From Aminobacter ciceronei (GTDB lineage Bacteria > Pseudomonadota > Alphaproteobacteria > Rhizobiales > Rhizobiaceae), in contig NZ_JACJHY010000022.1 of the NCBI RefSeq assembly GCF_014138625.1, positions 1-64,000 of the forward strand: a stretch of 64,000 nucleotides of DNA, written 5' to 3'. Both the position numbers and the translations under genes were made by a program. Under the pieces are notes generated by a model. That model was not told the origin of the DNA. It saw only the letters and a program-made list of their open reading frames with translations, and ran no database searches. Positions 31,302 to 39,983 of the stretch are shown here, piece by piece (the first letter of the stretch is position 1; each line of letters starts with the position of its first letter).

Positions 31302-32933
31302 TCAGCTTGTCTTCGTTTCGCGCTTTGCCCGGTCGCGGAAGATGCGGCGAATGACCTTGCCGGTGGTGGTCAGCGGCATGGAATCGACGAACTCGACCTC
31401 GCGCGGATATTCATGTGCCGACAGGCGCTCGCGCACCCAGAGCTTGATCTCGTCGGCGAGTGCCGCGTCGCCCACAAGCCCATCCTTGAGCACGACATAG
31501 GCTTTGACGATCTCGGTGCGCAGCGCGTCGGGCTTGCCGACGGCGGCTGCAAGCGCCACCGCCGGGTGGCCTGTCAGGCAGTCCTCTATCTCGCCGGGGC
31601 CGATGCGGAAGCCGGCCGAGGTGATGACGTCGTCATCGCGACCGAAGAAGGAGACGTAGCCGTCCTCGTCCTCGATGCCCTGATCGCCCGTCGTCATCCA
31701 CTCGCCGATGAACTTCTTCTGGGTCGCCTCGGGGCTCTGCCAATATTCGAGGAACATGACAGGGTTCGGCCGGGCAATGGCAATCTGGCCCGACACGCCC
31801 GGCGGCACGCGGCGGCCGTCGCCGTCGATGATGGCGACGCGATGGCCTGGTACCGCCTTGCCGATGGCCCCACCCTTGCTGATGCCGAGGCCGGCGCAGG
31901 AGGCGAGCACCGCATTGCATTCGGTCTGGCCGTAGAACTCGTTGACGACAAGCCCGAGCTCGGCTGTGGCCCAATCGTAGGTTTCGCGCCCAAGCGACTC
32001 GCCGGCGGAGCCGACACTGCGCAGGCTGAGCCGGAAGCGCTTGCCGATGTCGGGCACGACCTTGAGCATGCGCAGCGCCGTCGGCGGGATGAAGGCGTTG
32101 CGCACCGCCATCTTTTCCATCAGCAACAGTGCGGCCTCGGGTGCGAACTTGTCGAAGCGGGCAGCGACCACCGGCAGGCCGAAATAGAGCCCGGGCAGCA
32201 GCAGGTTGAGCAGGCCGCCGGCCCAGGCCCAGTCGGCCGGGGTCCACAACAGGTCGCCCGACTGCGGCATGAACTCCTGCGCAATCTGGATACCGGGGAG
32301 ATGGCCGAGCAGGACTCGGTGGCCGTGCAGCGCGCCCTTCGGCGGGCCCGTCGTGCCGGAAGTGAAGATCATCATCGCCGGATCGTCTGGGCCAGTGTCC
32401 TCGGCTGTAAAGTCAGGCGAATGCGCGGCGAGCAGGCGATGGAAATCGTCGACATCGCCGCCGCTGACAACGACGATCGCTTCGAGCTCGGGCAGCCGGC
32501 CGCTGACCTGGCTGACCTTTGCGAAACCTGCCTCGTTGGTGACGATCGCCCTGACGCCAGCTGTCTGCAGCCGGTATTCGAGCGCCTCGACGCCGAACAG
32601 CAAGGCCAGCGGCACGACGATCGCGCCGAGCTTGTAGATCGCGACATGGGCGATCGCCGTCTCGAAGCTTTGCGGCAACAGCAGCGCCACCCGGTCGCCG
32701 CGGCGTACGCCCCTGGCCCGCAAGGAATTGGCGAATGCGTTGGAGCGGCGCGAAAGCTCGCCGAAAGAAAGCTCTTCGGCTGCACCGTCGATGCGGTAGT
32801 CGAGCAGCGCCGTTCGGTCAGGGTCGACGGCTGCCCAGCGGTCTGAAACAGCGGTGCCGATGTTGAACCTTTGCGGAATCTGCCAGCGGAAATCGCGATA
32901 GAGGGCGTCGTAAGTGTCGCGCCGTTCGAGCAT
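31302..32933 (-). CDS. Acyl-CoA synthetase, medium-chain (ACSM) type
   Basis: 543-residue AMP-forming adenylate ligase that activates a carboxylic acid to its CoA thioester. ATP-binding TSGTTGPPKG is near residue 177; NEFYGQTECNAV and TGDQGIEDEDGYVSFFGRDDDVITSAGFRIGPGEIE mark the hinge, and the catalytic lysine lies in TTTGKVIRR near the end. ATG 32933 (MLERRDTYDALY) has GGAG ten bases upstream; an ATG at 32969 lacks one. It faces the CelD-like gene with 17 bases between stops. Likely fatty or aromatic acid; not certain. Confidence 0.88.
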   Translation of the reverse strand: MLERRDTYDALYRDFRWQIPQRFNIGTAVSDRWAAVDPDRTALLDYRIDGAAEELSFGELSRRSNAFANSLRARGVRRGDRVALLLPQSFETAIAHVAIYKLGAIVVPLALLFGVEALEYRLQTAGVRAIVTNEAGFAKVSQVSGRLPELEAIVVVSGGDVDDFHRLLAAHSPDFTAEDTGPDDPAMMIFTSGTTGPPKGALHGHRVLLGHLPGIQIAQEFMPQSGDLLWTPADWAWAGGLLNLLLPGLYFGLPVVAARFDKFAPEAALLLMEKMAVRNAFIPPTALRMLKVVPDIGKRFRLSLRSVGSAGESLGRETYDWATAELGLVVNEFYGQTECNAVLASCAGLGISKGGAIGKAVPGHRVAIIDGDGRRVPPGVSGQIAIARPNPVMFLEYWQSPEATQKKFIGEWMTTGDQGIEDEDGYVSFFGRDDDVITSAGFRIGPGEIEDCLTGHPAVALAAAVGKPDALRTEIVKAYVVLKDGLVGDAALADEIKLWVRERLSAHEYPREVEFVDSMPLTTTGKVIRRIFRDRAKRETKTS

Positions 32934-33128
32934 GGACGGTCGTCTCCGCTCCTCCGCGAGGGATTTCATTGTGGCTGGATCGGAGTTGACCTACCAACCA
33001 ACAGAAAGCCTGCCTAATATCGGAAGCGCTCGGCGTCAAGAAAACGGTCCAGAGCGCCGCGCCTCGGCAGGCATTCCATTGCGTCTGCCGGTGTCCGGCC
33101 GCCAAAGCAACACCAGATCGGGATCGGA

Positions 33129-34214
33129 ATGCCGAAATTGCGACTTCTGCGGTCCCTCAAGAAGCGTGTTGCCAAGATCCGCTACCACGAATTCGAGGTC
33201 ATCAAGTCCAGGTTCAATCGAAGCCTCGGCAGGGACGAGCCATATCAGGTTCATCAGGGCAGGCGGCATCACCCGGGCAGCGTGTACGCCATCTTCCTGG
33301 TCTGGCAGCCCAACAAGACGCCATGGTATGTCGACAATGCACTGGCATCGTTGGACGAGGCCCAGGCGAACGTCGTCCTGGTGGTCAATCACGGCCTGGA
33401 CGCCGAGCGACTGGCCGATCTCAAGCAACGCTGTTCGAAGCTCATCGTTCGCGACAATGCTGGCCTCGACTTTGGCGGTTTTCGGGATGCGACACTTCAC
33501 CTGCTCGAAAATACCGAGGCAACGCGCCTGCTCTACCTGAATGACAGCGTGTACTTCTTCAGCAACGGACTCACTCCGCTGTTCAGGGAGTTGGCAGGCG
33601 CGGAAGCCGACATCGTCGGTTCGTTCGAAAACCGGGAACATGGCTACCACATGCAGTCCTTTTGCTTCTCCGTGGGGCATAGGATCGTTGCAAGTTCCGA
33701 ATTCGCGCGCTTTTGGAAGCAATACCTGCCGGTGAATTCGCGGCTATGGGCGATCCGCAAAGGGGAAATCGGTTTCTCCGCGGCAATCCTGCCGATCGCA
33801 AGATCCGTTACCACCGTCTACACGCCGGACAAGCTCAGGCTGCGGCTGACCGAAATTGACGGCGGGGATGTTGGGGCGATGAATGGCCAGATCTGTCGGG
33901 ATCTCAGGCTTCCGGCGGCGAGCTTGGGCAGCGAAAGCTGGGCCGCAATCATCGCGAAGATATGCGAACGCATCGCCATGCGTTCTCAGATTCACACGGC
34001 CGGGTTCCTTTACAAGAAACATCTCAACTGCCCGCTGATGAAGCGCGACCTTGTCTACCGCCTGCAGTTCGACATCGGCGAGATCGAACAAAACCTTATC
34101 GCGGTCGGACACGAGGGACACCTGGCCGACATCCTTTCGGACATGACGAGGAAAGGTTCGGGGGACCAGTTGCGTTCAACGAGAAGGCAGCTCTTCGACC
34201 AGGGCATCATATAG
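33129..34214 (+). CDS. RgpF-like rhamnan synthesis family protein
   Basis: 361 residues of the RgpF family (rhamnose-rich cell-wall glycan synthesis). Family blocks are visible: SVYAIFLVWQPNKTP-like start of the domain, VRDNAGLDFGGFRDATLHL, and LLYLNDSVYFF near 135-145. RgpF proteins are glycosyltransferases of lipopolysaccharide O-chain or rhamnan type. By eye its codon use is less GC-biased than neighbours, hinting at transfer. It converges with a second RgpF-like gene across a 23-bp inverted repeat. Confidence 0.75.
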   Translation: MPKLRLLRSLKKRVAKIRYHEFEVIKSRFNRSLGRDEPYQVHQGRRHHPGSVYAIFLVWQPNKTPWYVDNALASLDEAQANVVLVVNHGLDAERLADLKQRCSKLIVRDNAGLDFGGFRDATLHLLENTEATRLLYLNDSVYFFSNGLTPLFRELAGAEADIVGSFENREHGYHMQSFCFSVGHRIVASSEFARFWKQYLPVNSRLWAIRKGEIGFSAAILPIARSVTTVYTPDKLRLRLTEIDGGDVGAMNGQICRDLRLPAASLGSESWAAIIAKICERIAMRSQIHTAGFLYKKHLNCPLMKRDLVYRLQFDIGEIEQNLIAVGHEGHLADILSDMTRKGSGDQLRSTRRQLFDQGII

Positions 34215-34221
34215 GGCAACG

Positions 34222-34276
34222 TGCGCTGCGGCGGATGCTCGTTCAACCGGGCCGAACGAGCATCCGCCGCAGCGCA
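34222..34276. repeat. 23-bp perfect inverted repeat between convergent RgpF-like genes
   Basis: Arms 34222-34244 and 34254-34276 are exact inverse complements with a nine-base loop. The right arm encodes ALRRMLV near the C-terminus of the minus-strand protein, and the left arm would encode the same peptide on the plus strand. No long T run follows on either side. It may be a strong terminator hairpin or the trace of an inverted duplication of the gene end. Confidence 0.85.
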
Positions 34277-35097
34277 TTTCCGAATTTGCCTTGGGCGGCC
34301 TTGAAGCCCGATTTCAGGCGTGCCGACGCGGATGGGCGGCGTGGCTGTCTTGTAAAGGCGTAGCTGTCGTTGAAGCCGGCATGTCCAAACGGATCGGCGC
34401 TCGAGGCGATGCGGCGGCCAAGGGCGACGCCCCCCAGACCCAGACAGCGTTCGAACGCATGCGCCATCGTCCCGTCAACCTGGTTGGCCTCCGCCTCGAA
34501 GGCCTTGGCCGTGAAGCCGAGATCGGCCAGTGGCGCGATGACGTCTGTACGCGCCATGAACATCGTTCCAGCGCAATAGCCGGCATCAAGCAGCTGCGCC
34601 CGACCCAGGCCAAGGCGCTGGGCGATGGCAAGGACACGCGCTTCGTTGCCGCCCATGTAGCGGTCGAGCGAGAGGAAATGACCTTCGGGACAGACAATGC
34701 CCAGCGAAGCGTCGGCCTGAAATGCCGAAGTCAATTGCTGCAGCGCCTGGGGCTGCAGCAATGCAGCGACCAACATACGGCGCCAGCCGTCACCATCCTT
34801 CAGATGCGGCGATTTCTTGGTGTGAACCTTGATGACGACGTCAAAGCCCTCGGCGCGAACAGCTGGAAACATGCGAAGGAAAGGCAGGATGTCGCGGCCC
34901 CGATTTTCGAAGACGCCAAAGCTGTAGTCTCGCTCCGCGGCATCGAGCCGCGAGCGCACCAGCGCCTCGTGAACCGGAACGGTCGTTACGAAGAGCTTGT
35001 GTTGTGCCGGGAGAGCTTGGGCGAGGTCGAGGATTTCATCGAATGCATCCATGTAGAATGCATGGATGACAATCGCGACCCGAAGCTCTCCGCGCAT
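34243..35097 (-). CDS. RgpF-like glycan synthesis protein, short form
   Basis: 284 residues matching the rhamnan-synthesis F family in its central segment: VAIVIHAFYMDAFDEILDLAQALP, FENRGRDILPFLRMFPAV and VIKVHTKKSPHLKDGDGWRRML, then DAGYCAGTMFMARTDVI. Full RgpF proteins are longer and carry further domains, so this looks like a single-domain member. ATG 35097 has AGG upstream; a TTG two codons earlier is possible. Its last codons lie in the 23-bp repeat. It ends the surface-glycan region next to tRNA-Leu. Confidence 0.78.
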   Translation of the reverse strand: MRGELRVAIVIHAFYMDAFDEILDLAQALPAQHKLFVTTVPVHEALVRSRLDAAERDYSFGVFENRGRDILPFLRMFPAVRAEGFDVVIKVHTKKSPHLKDGDGWRRMLVAALLQPQALQQLTSAFQADASLGIVCPEGHFLSLDRYMGGNEARVLAIAQRLGLGRAQLLDAGYCAGTMFMARTDVIAPLADLGFTAKAFEAEANQVDGTMAHAFERCLGLGGVALGRRIASSADPFGHAGFNDSYAFTRQPRRPSASARLKSGFKAAQGKFGNALRRMLVRPG

Positions 35098-35315
35098 GTG
35101 CAAAGCCTGTTAATAGACGATAAACGCTTCAATGGCCGATTTTGTACACAGTGACAAACGCGCAAACGATCTATTTTTGGTAGTATTTGAAAGGCGCCTA
35201 CGACCTTGCCTGCCGGATTTTTGCCCGAAGGCTCACCTCACCGCGACGGCACAATGCAAGGCATGATCGAGCAATCAAAGCCGCCTTCCGCGCCGCAGTG
35301 CTGCGTAAAGGTCAA
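35098..35315. other. AT-richer gap between RgpF-like gene and tRNA-Leu
   Basis: 218 bases with no gene. The part at 35100-35210 is AT-richer than the rest of the window and should contain the RgpF-like gene promoter. I see no repeat of the tRNA 3' end here that would mark an attachment site. Confidence 0.4.
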
Positions 35316-35400
35316 TGGTGCCCCTAGCCGGGATCGAACCAGCACTCCTTGCGGAACTCGATTTTGAGTCGAGCGCGTCTACCAATTCCGCCATAGGGGC
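35316..35400 (-). tRNA. tRNA-Leu (CAA anticodon)
   Basis: The minus strand folds into a full cloverleaf with 7-bp acceptor stem starting GCCCCTA, D-loop with GG, a five-base-pair anticodon stem CTCGA/TCGAG around loop CTCAAAA (anticodon CAA), a long variable arm typical of leucine tRNAs, and T-loop GGTTCGATCC. The CCA end is encoded at 35318-35316. Reads UUG codons. Confidence 0.96.
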
Positions 35401-35428
35401 CTGCCCTAAACGGACAGAATGGTCGCGG

Positions 35429-35456
35429 ACTATACGGTCGGGCGGCCCTTCGTCAA
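35429..35456 (-). promoter_or_regulatory. Sigma-70 promoter of tRNA-Leu
   Basis: On the minus strand TTGACG (35456-35451) is followed after 16 bases by TATAGT (35434-35429), a near-consensus vegetative promoter placed about 30 bases ahead of the mature tRNA 5' end. Confidence 0.65.
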
Positions 35457-35530
35457 CTGGGGAGCGTCGCCTTTGCGCAACTTCATGCCGGTACGGCGTT
35501 CGCCGGCGCAGCGAAAGCGGTCGCGCGCAA

Positions 35531-36442
35531 CTACCTGCCTCCGTCAAAATGTGCCAGCAGCCGTTCGCGCAGGTGGCGCGCGGCGGGGCCTGGGGGCTGG
35601 TCGATGCGCCAGAGCACATAGGCGGACAGCGCTGTCTCGGACTGTGAGCCCAGGGCGGTGGCAGTGACGCGCACAAGGGCGCCATGGGCGAGGTCGACGT
35701 CGACCATCCAGCTGGGAAGATTGCCCCAGCCGATGCCGGCCCGGATCAGTGCCAGCTTGGTCGCGAGATCGCTGACACGCCAGGTGCCGGGTGACAGCAC
35801 GCCGAAATCCAGCCCTTCGCTCACCGGCGAGGGATCGCTGACGACGATCTGTAGGTGGTCGGACAGGTCGACCGCCGACCAACCGGCTGCGGGCGGCGCC
35901 GCGAGCGGGTGATGGGCAGAACACACGGCGACGAAGGGCTGCGCCGGGCCAAGGCACTCGGCTTCGACGAGGCTGTCGCGCTGGGTATCGGTGGTGATGG
36001 CGAGCGTGCAGTGCCGGTTGATGAGCGCATGCAATGCCGCGCGCATCGGCAACGTCTTCAGTGCGACGCCGACCGAAGGGTGCTCGGCCCTGAGGTCGCG
36101 AAGCGCGCCGGCCAGGATGCCGGCAGGGATGACCGGATCGACGGCTATTGCGAGCGAAAGCTCCAGCCCCTTCCCCAGCCCGCGCGCCCGGGCGCGCATG
36201 GCGTCGACCTTGATCAGGATCGCCCTGGCATCAGTGAGCAGCGCCTGCCCTTCGGCGGTCAATTCGGGCTTCCGGCCGGTGCGGGTGAACAGCGCCACGT
36301 TGAGCTCGGCTTCAAGGTTGCCGATGGCATGGCTGATCGCCGATTGCACCCGCGACAGCCGCCCAGCACCGGCGCGAAAGCTGCCACCTTCGACGACGGC
36401 AACGAACGTTCGCATCTGGTCCAGCGTCAGATTGTCAAGCAC
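35531..36442 (-). CDS. LysR family transcriptional regulator
   Basis: 303 residues. The N-terminal winged helix is typical (LTLDQMRTFVAVVEGGSFRAGAGRLSRVQSAISHAIGNLEAEL), followed by a periplasmic-binding-protein-like effector domain with GIGWGNLPSWMVDVDL near 245-260. The start is most likely GTG 36442 (VLDNLTLDQM); the frame runs far upstream without similarity. It is divergent from the DUF6506 gene, the likely target, with an inverted CAGAAC/GTTCTG pair in the 99-base intergene. Confidence 0.88.
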   Translation of the reverse strand: MLDNLTLDQMRTFVAVVEGGSFRAGAGRLSRVQSAISHAIGNLEAELNVALFTRTGRKPELTAEGQALLTDARAILIKVDAMRARARGLGKGLELSLAIAVDPVIPAGILAGALRDLRAEHPSVGVALKTLPMRAALHALINRHCTLAITTDTQRDSLVEAECLGPAQPFVAVCSAHHPLAAPPAAGWSAVDLSDHLQIVVSDPSPVSEGLDFGVLSPGTWRVSDLATKLALIRAGIGWGNLPSWMVDVDLAHGALVRVTATALGSQSETALSAYVLWRIDQPPGPAARHLRERLLAHFDGGR

Positions 36443-36541
36443 AGTTCGATTTCTTCGATCAGTGGCTGCAGAACTATGGCAATTACCAAGATCAGTGTTC
36501 TGTCGCAACTTGTCGCTATCGAAGACAAACGAGGACACAAC

Positions 36542-37159
36542 ATGCATATCGACAAGGCCCTGATCTATGAAGCTCCCGGCGCCGACCCGACCATCGACCG
36601 AAGCGTGCTGGAGACGCCGGACGGCAGGATCACCATCATTGCCCTGGGCGATCCGATACAGGCACCGGCGGTGGCGCATGAGCTCGCCGCGCAGGGAGCC
36701 AAGCTGATCGAGCTGTGCGGCGGCATCTCGCCGGCGTGGCGCCCCAAGGTCTCGGCCGTCGTCGGACACGACGTCAAGGTGAGCTCGGTGACCTTTGGCA
36801 TCGAATCCCTGCAGCCGGCGGCTGCCTACAATCAGGCCTTCATCGATGGCAAGCCGCCGCTGGCGGCCTTCATCATCCTGAAGCGGGATGCCGAACCGGA
36901 GCGTGACAGGTTCGTGACCAGTTTTCCGCCGCTCGACACGCATTTCATTGCCGTTCCGGATGGGGCAACGGCCGCCGAGATTGCAGCACGGCTCGCCCGG
37001 GAAGGATTTGGCCTGATCGAGCTCTATGGCGGGTTTTCGACCGAGGACGTGGCCGAGATCATCCAGGCGGTGGGCGGGTTGGCCCCGGTAGGCGTGGGCA
37101 GTTTCGCGCTCGATGCGCTGCAGCCCGGGCAGCATGTGGCGGCCGGGCGCGCCGCATAG
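36542..37159 (+). CDS. Tandem DUF6506-like protein
   Basis: 205 residues made of two ~100-residue copies of the same unit. Copy 1 has ALIYEAPGADPTIDRSVLETP and LIELCGGIS; copy 2 has AFIILKRDAEPERDRFVTS and LIELYGGFS. Each ends in a similar strand (ESLQP, DALQP). The unit matches the small DUF6506 family, function unknown. ATG 36542 has GAGG nine bases upstream. Divergent from a LysR regulator, so expression is probably inducible. Confidence 0.75.
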   Translation: MHIDKALIYEAPGADPTIDRSVLETPDGRITIIALGDPIQAPAVAHELAAQGAKLIELCGGISPAWRPKVSAVVGHDVKVSSVTFGIESLQPAAAYNQAFIDGKPPLAAFIILKRDAEPERDRFVTSFPPLDTHFIAVPDGATAAEIAARLAREGFGLIELYGGFSTEDVAEIIQAVGGLAPVGVGSFALDALQPGQHVAAGRAA

Positions 37160-37171
37160 CACCACACCATG

Positions 37172-37193
37172 ATCGGCGGCCACGGCCGCCGAT
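37172..37193. terminator. Hairpin after the DUF6506 gene
   Basis: 10-bp perfect GC-rich stem (37172-37181 with 37184-37193), 13 bases after the stop codon. There is no T run, so it may be a weak terminator or a 3' stabiliser. Confidence 0.4.
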
Positions 37194-37362
37194 TGCGTGC
37201 CATCACGCTTCATCTGCAGCGATGGCCCGGGCAAGTATGTCTCAAGCGTGATCACGCGACAGAATGTAACGTTGCCCCGGCTTTCACATTCGTGAAGACC
37301 CCAAGCATTGTGCGCCACAGCAATTCTTCCTAAACAGGCAGCGCATATCTCAAGGGGGCCAG

Positions 37363-37950
37363 ATGCTTCGCCGACTCTACGACTGGACCTTGTCGCTCGC
37401 GGCAAGGAAATCCGCCGAATGGTGGCTGGCCTTCATCGCCTTCGTCGAAAGCTCGGTCTTCCTGGTACCGGCCGACGTGCTCTACTTGCCGATGGCGCTG
37501 TCGCGACCGGACAAGGCCTATCGTTACGCAATCATCGCCACCGTGGCCTCAGTGCTCGGCGGCATCGCCGGTTGGTATATCGGCCACTACGCCTTCGAGG
37601 CGGTGGCAAAGCCGGTGCTCGAATTCTACGGCAAGTATGACGAGTTCGAAGCGCTCAAGGTCTCGTCGGGCGCCGGCATCATCCTGTTGATGCTGGTCAC
37701 CTCAGGGCTGTCGCACCTGCCGCCGATCAAGGTGGTGACCATTCTCGCCGGCGTCGTCAGCTTCCCGCTTGGCTGGTTCATCGTCTCGGCGATCGTCGCC
37801 CGCGGCGCCCGCTTCCTGTTCCTGGCTTGGCTGCTGCGCACCTATGGCGAGCCGATCCGCGAATTCATCGAAAAGCGCCTCGGGCTGCTCGCCGGCCTCG
37901 CCGCCGCTGCCCTTATTTTGCTCTATCTTCTCGTCAGATACCTCCACTGA
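37363..37950 (+). CDS. YqaA family membrane protein (DedA-like)
   Basis: 195 residues with about four to five membrane helices and the family pattern FIAFVESSVFLVPADVLYLPMAL, then ASVLGGIAGWYIGHYAF and IKVVTILAGVVSFPLGWF. Related DedA/VTT proteins move lipids or help envelope homeostasis; YqaA itself is undefined. ATG 37363 follows AAGGGGG. dsbB follows after 37 bases, probably in one operon. Confidence 0.87.
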   Translation: MLRRLYDWTLSLAARKSAEWWLAFIAFVESSVFLVPADVLYLPMALSRPDKAYRYAIIATVASVLGGIAGWYIGHYAFEAVAKPVLEFYGKYDEFEALKVSSGAGIILLMLVTSGLSHLPPIKVVTILAGVVSFPLGWFIVSAIVARGARFLFLAWLLRTYGEPIREFIEKRLGLLAGLAAAALILLYLLVRYLH

Positions 37951-37987
37951 ACGGCGAATGCCGGTAACAACAGTTGGGCACCCAAGA

Positions 37988-38503
37988 ATGACCTCCCTCG
38001 CCTCTCCGACCGGCCGCAGCCAGACGCTGACCGCAATCTTCCTCACCGTCGCCATGGCAGCCGTCGTCGGCACAGCGCTCGGCTTCCAGCACATCGGCGG
38101 CTACCTGCCCTGCAAGCTCTGCCTCGAGCAGCGCACGCCCTATTATGTCGGAGTGCCGCTGATGGCGCTGGCGGCGCTGTCGTCGGCGCTGCACTGGCCG
38201 GCATGGATGACCCGCGCGCTCCTGGCCGTCGGTGGATTGCTGATGCTCTACGGGCTCTATCTCGGCGCCTACCATGCCGGCGTCGAATGGCGCTGGTGGG
38301 CCGGCCCGACCGATTGCGCGGCCGTCAGCGGCACGATCGACACCGGCGGCAAGGGCCTGCTCGACGTGCTCAACAACGTCGTGCCGCCACGTTGCGAGGA
38401 TGCCGCCTTGCGCGTGCTCGGCCTGTCCTTCGCCGGCTGGAACGTTCTCGCCAGCGCTTTCCTGGCGGCGGTGGCGTTGCGTGGGGCTTTCAGGAAGGGG
38501 TAG
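37988..38503 (+). CDS. dsbB: Disulfide bond formation protein DsbB-like
   Basis: 171-residue inner-membrane quinone reductase that reoxidises DsbA-type thiol oxidases. Four membrane helices carry the paired cysteines Cys42-Cys45 (PCKLC) and Cys110/Cys136, matching DsbB. ATG 37988 fits the family start; an ATG at 37958 is possible and neither has a strong ribosome site. It follows yqaA. Confidence 0.9.
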   Translation: MTSLASPTGRSQTLTAIFLTVAMAAVVGTALGFQHIGGYLPCKLCLEQRTPYYVGVPLMALAALSSALHWPAWMTRALLAVGGLLMLYGLYLGAYHAGVEWRWWAGPTDCAAVSGTIDTGGKGLLDVLNNVVPPRCEDAALRVLGLSFAGWNVLASAFLAAVALRGAFRKG

Positions 38504-38527
38504 CGCCTCGGGGGTCGCGATCCTTCG

Positions 38528-38573
38528 CCCCCTCTGTCCTGCCGGACATCTCCCCCAAAAAGGGGAGATCGGC
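38528..38573 (+). repeat. Rhizobial palindromic intergenic repeat, copy A
   Basis: Starts CCCTCTGTCCTGCCGGACAT and continues into a CTCCCC...GGGGAG hairpin. The same unit recurs at 60947-60992 and inverted at 61080-61124. Here it lies between the dsbB and HNH gene ends, so it may also serve as a terminator. Confidence 0.75.
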
Positions 38574-38578
38574 CTTCA

Positions 38579-39136
38579 TCAAGGCTCGAGCTCAACATCC
38601 CAGTAGAGATAGTCCATCCAGCTTTCGTGCAGATGGTTGGGCGGAAACAGCCGGCCATTGTTGTGCAGGTCGTGCACCGTCGGCTGGAACGGCTTCTGCA
38701 GCGGCCACATCTTGGCCTGCGACGGCATCATGCCGCCCTTCCTGAGATTGCAGGGCGAGCAGGCCGCGACGACATTTTCCCACGTGGTCGCCCCGCCGCT
38801 GTGGCGCGGGATGACGTGGTCAAAGGTCAGATCCTCCGGGGTGCCGCAATATTGGCACTGGAAGCGGTCGCGCAGGAAGACGTTGAAACGGGTGAAGGCG
38901 GGATAGCGCGACGGCTTCACATAATGCTTCAGGCTGACGACGCTGGGCAGCTTCATCGAGAAGGTCGGCGATGAGACGGCGTGCTCGTATTCGGCGACGA
39001 TGTTGACGCGGTCGAGGAACACCGCCTTGATCGCGTCCTGCCAGGACCACAACGACAAGGGGTAGTAGCTGAGCGGACGATAATCCGCATTCAGCACTAG
39101 TGCTGGGAGCCCATCCGGAGACACGGCAACCGTCAC
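38579..39136 (-). CDS. HNH endonuclease
   Basis: 185 residues. The HNH core is complete: zinc cysteines Cys94-Cys97 (CQYC), DHVIP with catalytic His107, Asn121 and Cys126-Cys129 (CSPC). The start is GTG 39136 (VTVAVSPDGLPALVLNADYRP) because AGGAGGT precedes it by seven bases; a longer frame to 39364 has no similarity. Such stand-alone HNH proteins are widespread in alphaproteobacteria; role unknown. Confidence 0.88.
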   Translation of the reverse strand: MTVAVSPDGLPALVLNADYRPLSYYPLSLWSWQDAIKAVFLDRVNIVAEYEHAVSSPTFSMKLPSVVSLKHYVKPSRYPAFTRFNVFLRDRFQCQYCGTPEDLTFDHVIPRHSGGATTWENVVAACSPCNLRKGGMMPSQAKMWPLQKPFQPTVHDLHNNGRLFPPNHLHESWMDYLYWDVELEP

Positions 39137-39254
39137 TTCCTGCACCTCCTTGGTCCTCGAACCTAACGGCACGAATACTGTAAGCCCGAGGTGACAGGAA
39201 TGTGAAGCGTCTGGCCGGTCACATAACCCGTCAAAAAACCGCGATTTTGCGGAT

Positions 39255-39908
39255 TTACGCAGGATTTCCAGCCGGCGGCGCGCCATCGCGACCACGGGTC
39301 TCGCGATAATACGCCCAGAACAGCCTCGATGCGACCCCTCGCCACGGCGCCCATGATTCGGCAAGCCGAATCAGTGCCTTCTCACCGGGGCGCGGATCGA
39401 TGCCCAGCGCATGGCCTACGGCCGATTGCAAGGCGACATCGCGGGCCGGAAAAATATCGGGATGGCCGGCGGCGAACAGCAGATACACCTCCGCCGTCCA
39501 CGGGCCGATACCGGGAATTGCGATCATCGCCGCCATCGCTTCTTGGGCGTCGAGCCGGCAGAGGCCGTCGAGGTCGAGGCCGTCGGTCGCTGCCTTCGCC
39601 ACCGCCAGAAGCGTGCGCTGCTTTGGCCGTGACAGGCCGGCCTCGCGGAACATGCCCTCACCTGCGGCAAGCAGGCCTTGCGGCGTCAGTGGATCGACCA
39701 GAGCTGTCAGGCGGCCGAAGATCGCCTTGGCACTTGCCGTCGACACCTGCTGCGAAACGATGATCGAGGCGAGGCTGGCAAAGCCCGGTTCGGTCAGCCT
39801 GAGCGGCACCTCGCCGGCCATGCCGCGAACCGCCTGCAGGCGCGGATCGATCGCGCATAACGCGTCGAGGCCGAAATTGACGTCGTCGAGATTGGAGATG
39901 CGGCGCAT
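39255..39908 (-). CDS. DNA-3-methyladenine glycosylase II family protein (AlkA-like)
   Basis: 217-residue base-excision repair glycosylase that removes alkylated bases. The helix-hairpin-helix is PGIGPWTA (132-139), followed by the GPD loop with catalytic Asp157 (FPARD). No iron-sulfur cluster cysteines. It is divergent from gluQ. Confidence 0.9.
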   Translation of the reverse strand: MRRISNLDDVNFGLDALCAIDPRLQAVRGMAGEVPLRLTEPGFASLASIIVSQQVSTASAKAIFGRLTALVDPLTPQGLLAAGEGMFREAGLSRPKQRTLLAVAKAATDGLDLDGLCRLDAQEAMAAMIAIPGIGPWTAEVYLLFAAGHPDIFPARDVALQSAVGHALGIDPRPGEKALIRLAESWAPWRGVASRLFWAYYRETRGRDGAPPAGNPA

Positions 39909-39983
39909 GCGTCACTTGTTAGGTTGCGGCAGGCAACGTAGCAATCGGCAAGGCACACCTTCAATCCGGCACCAGCAACGCTC

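Noticed and set aside
35316-35400. Prophage or integrative element at tRNA-Leu
   Set aside because: No integrase, no repeated tRNA 3' end and no phage genes in the window.
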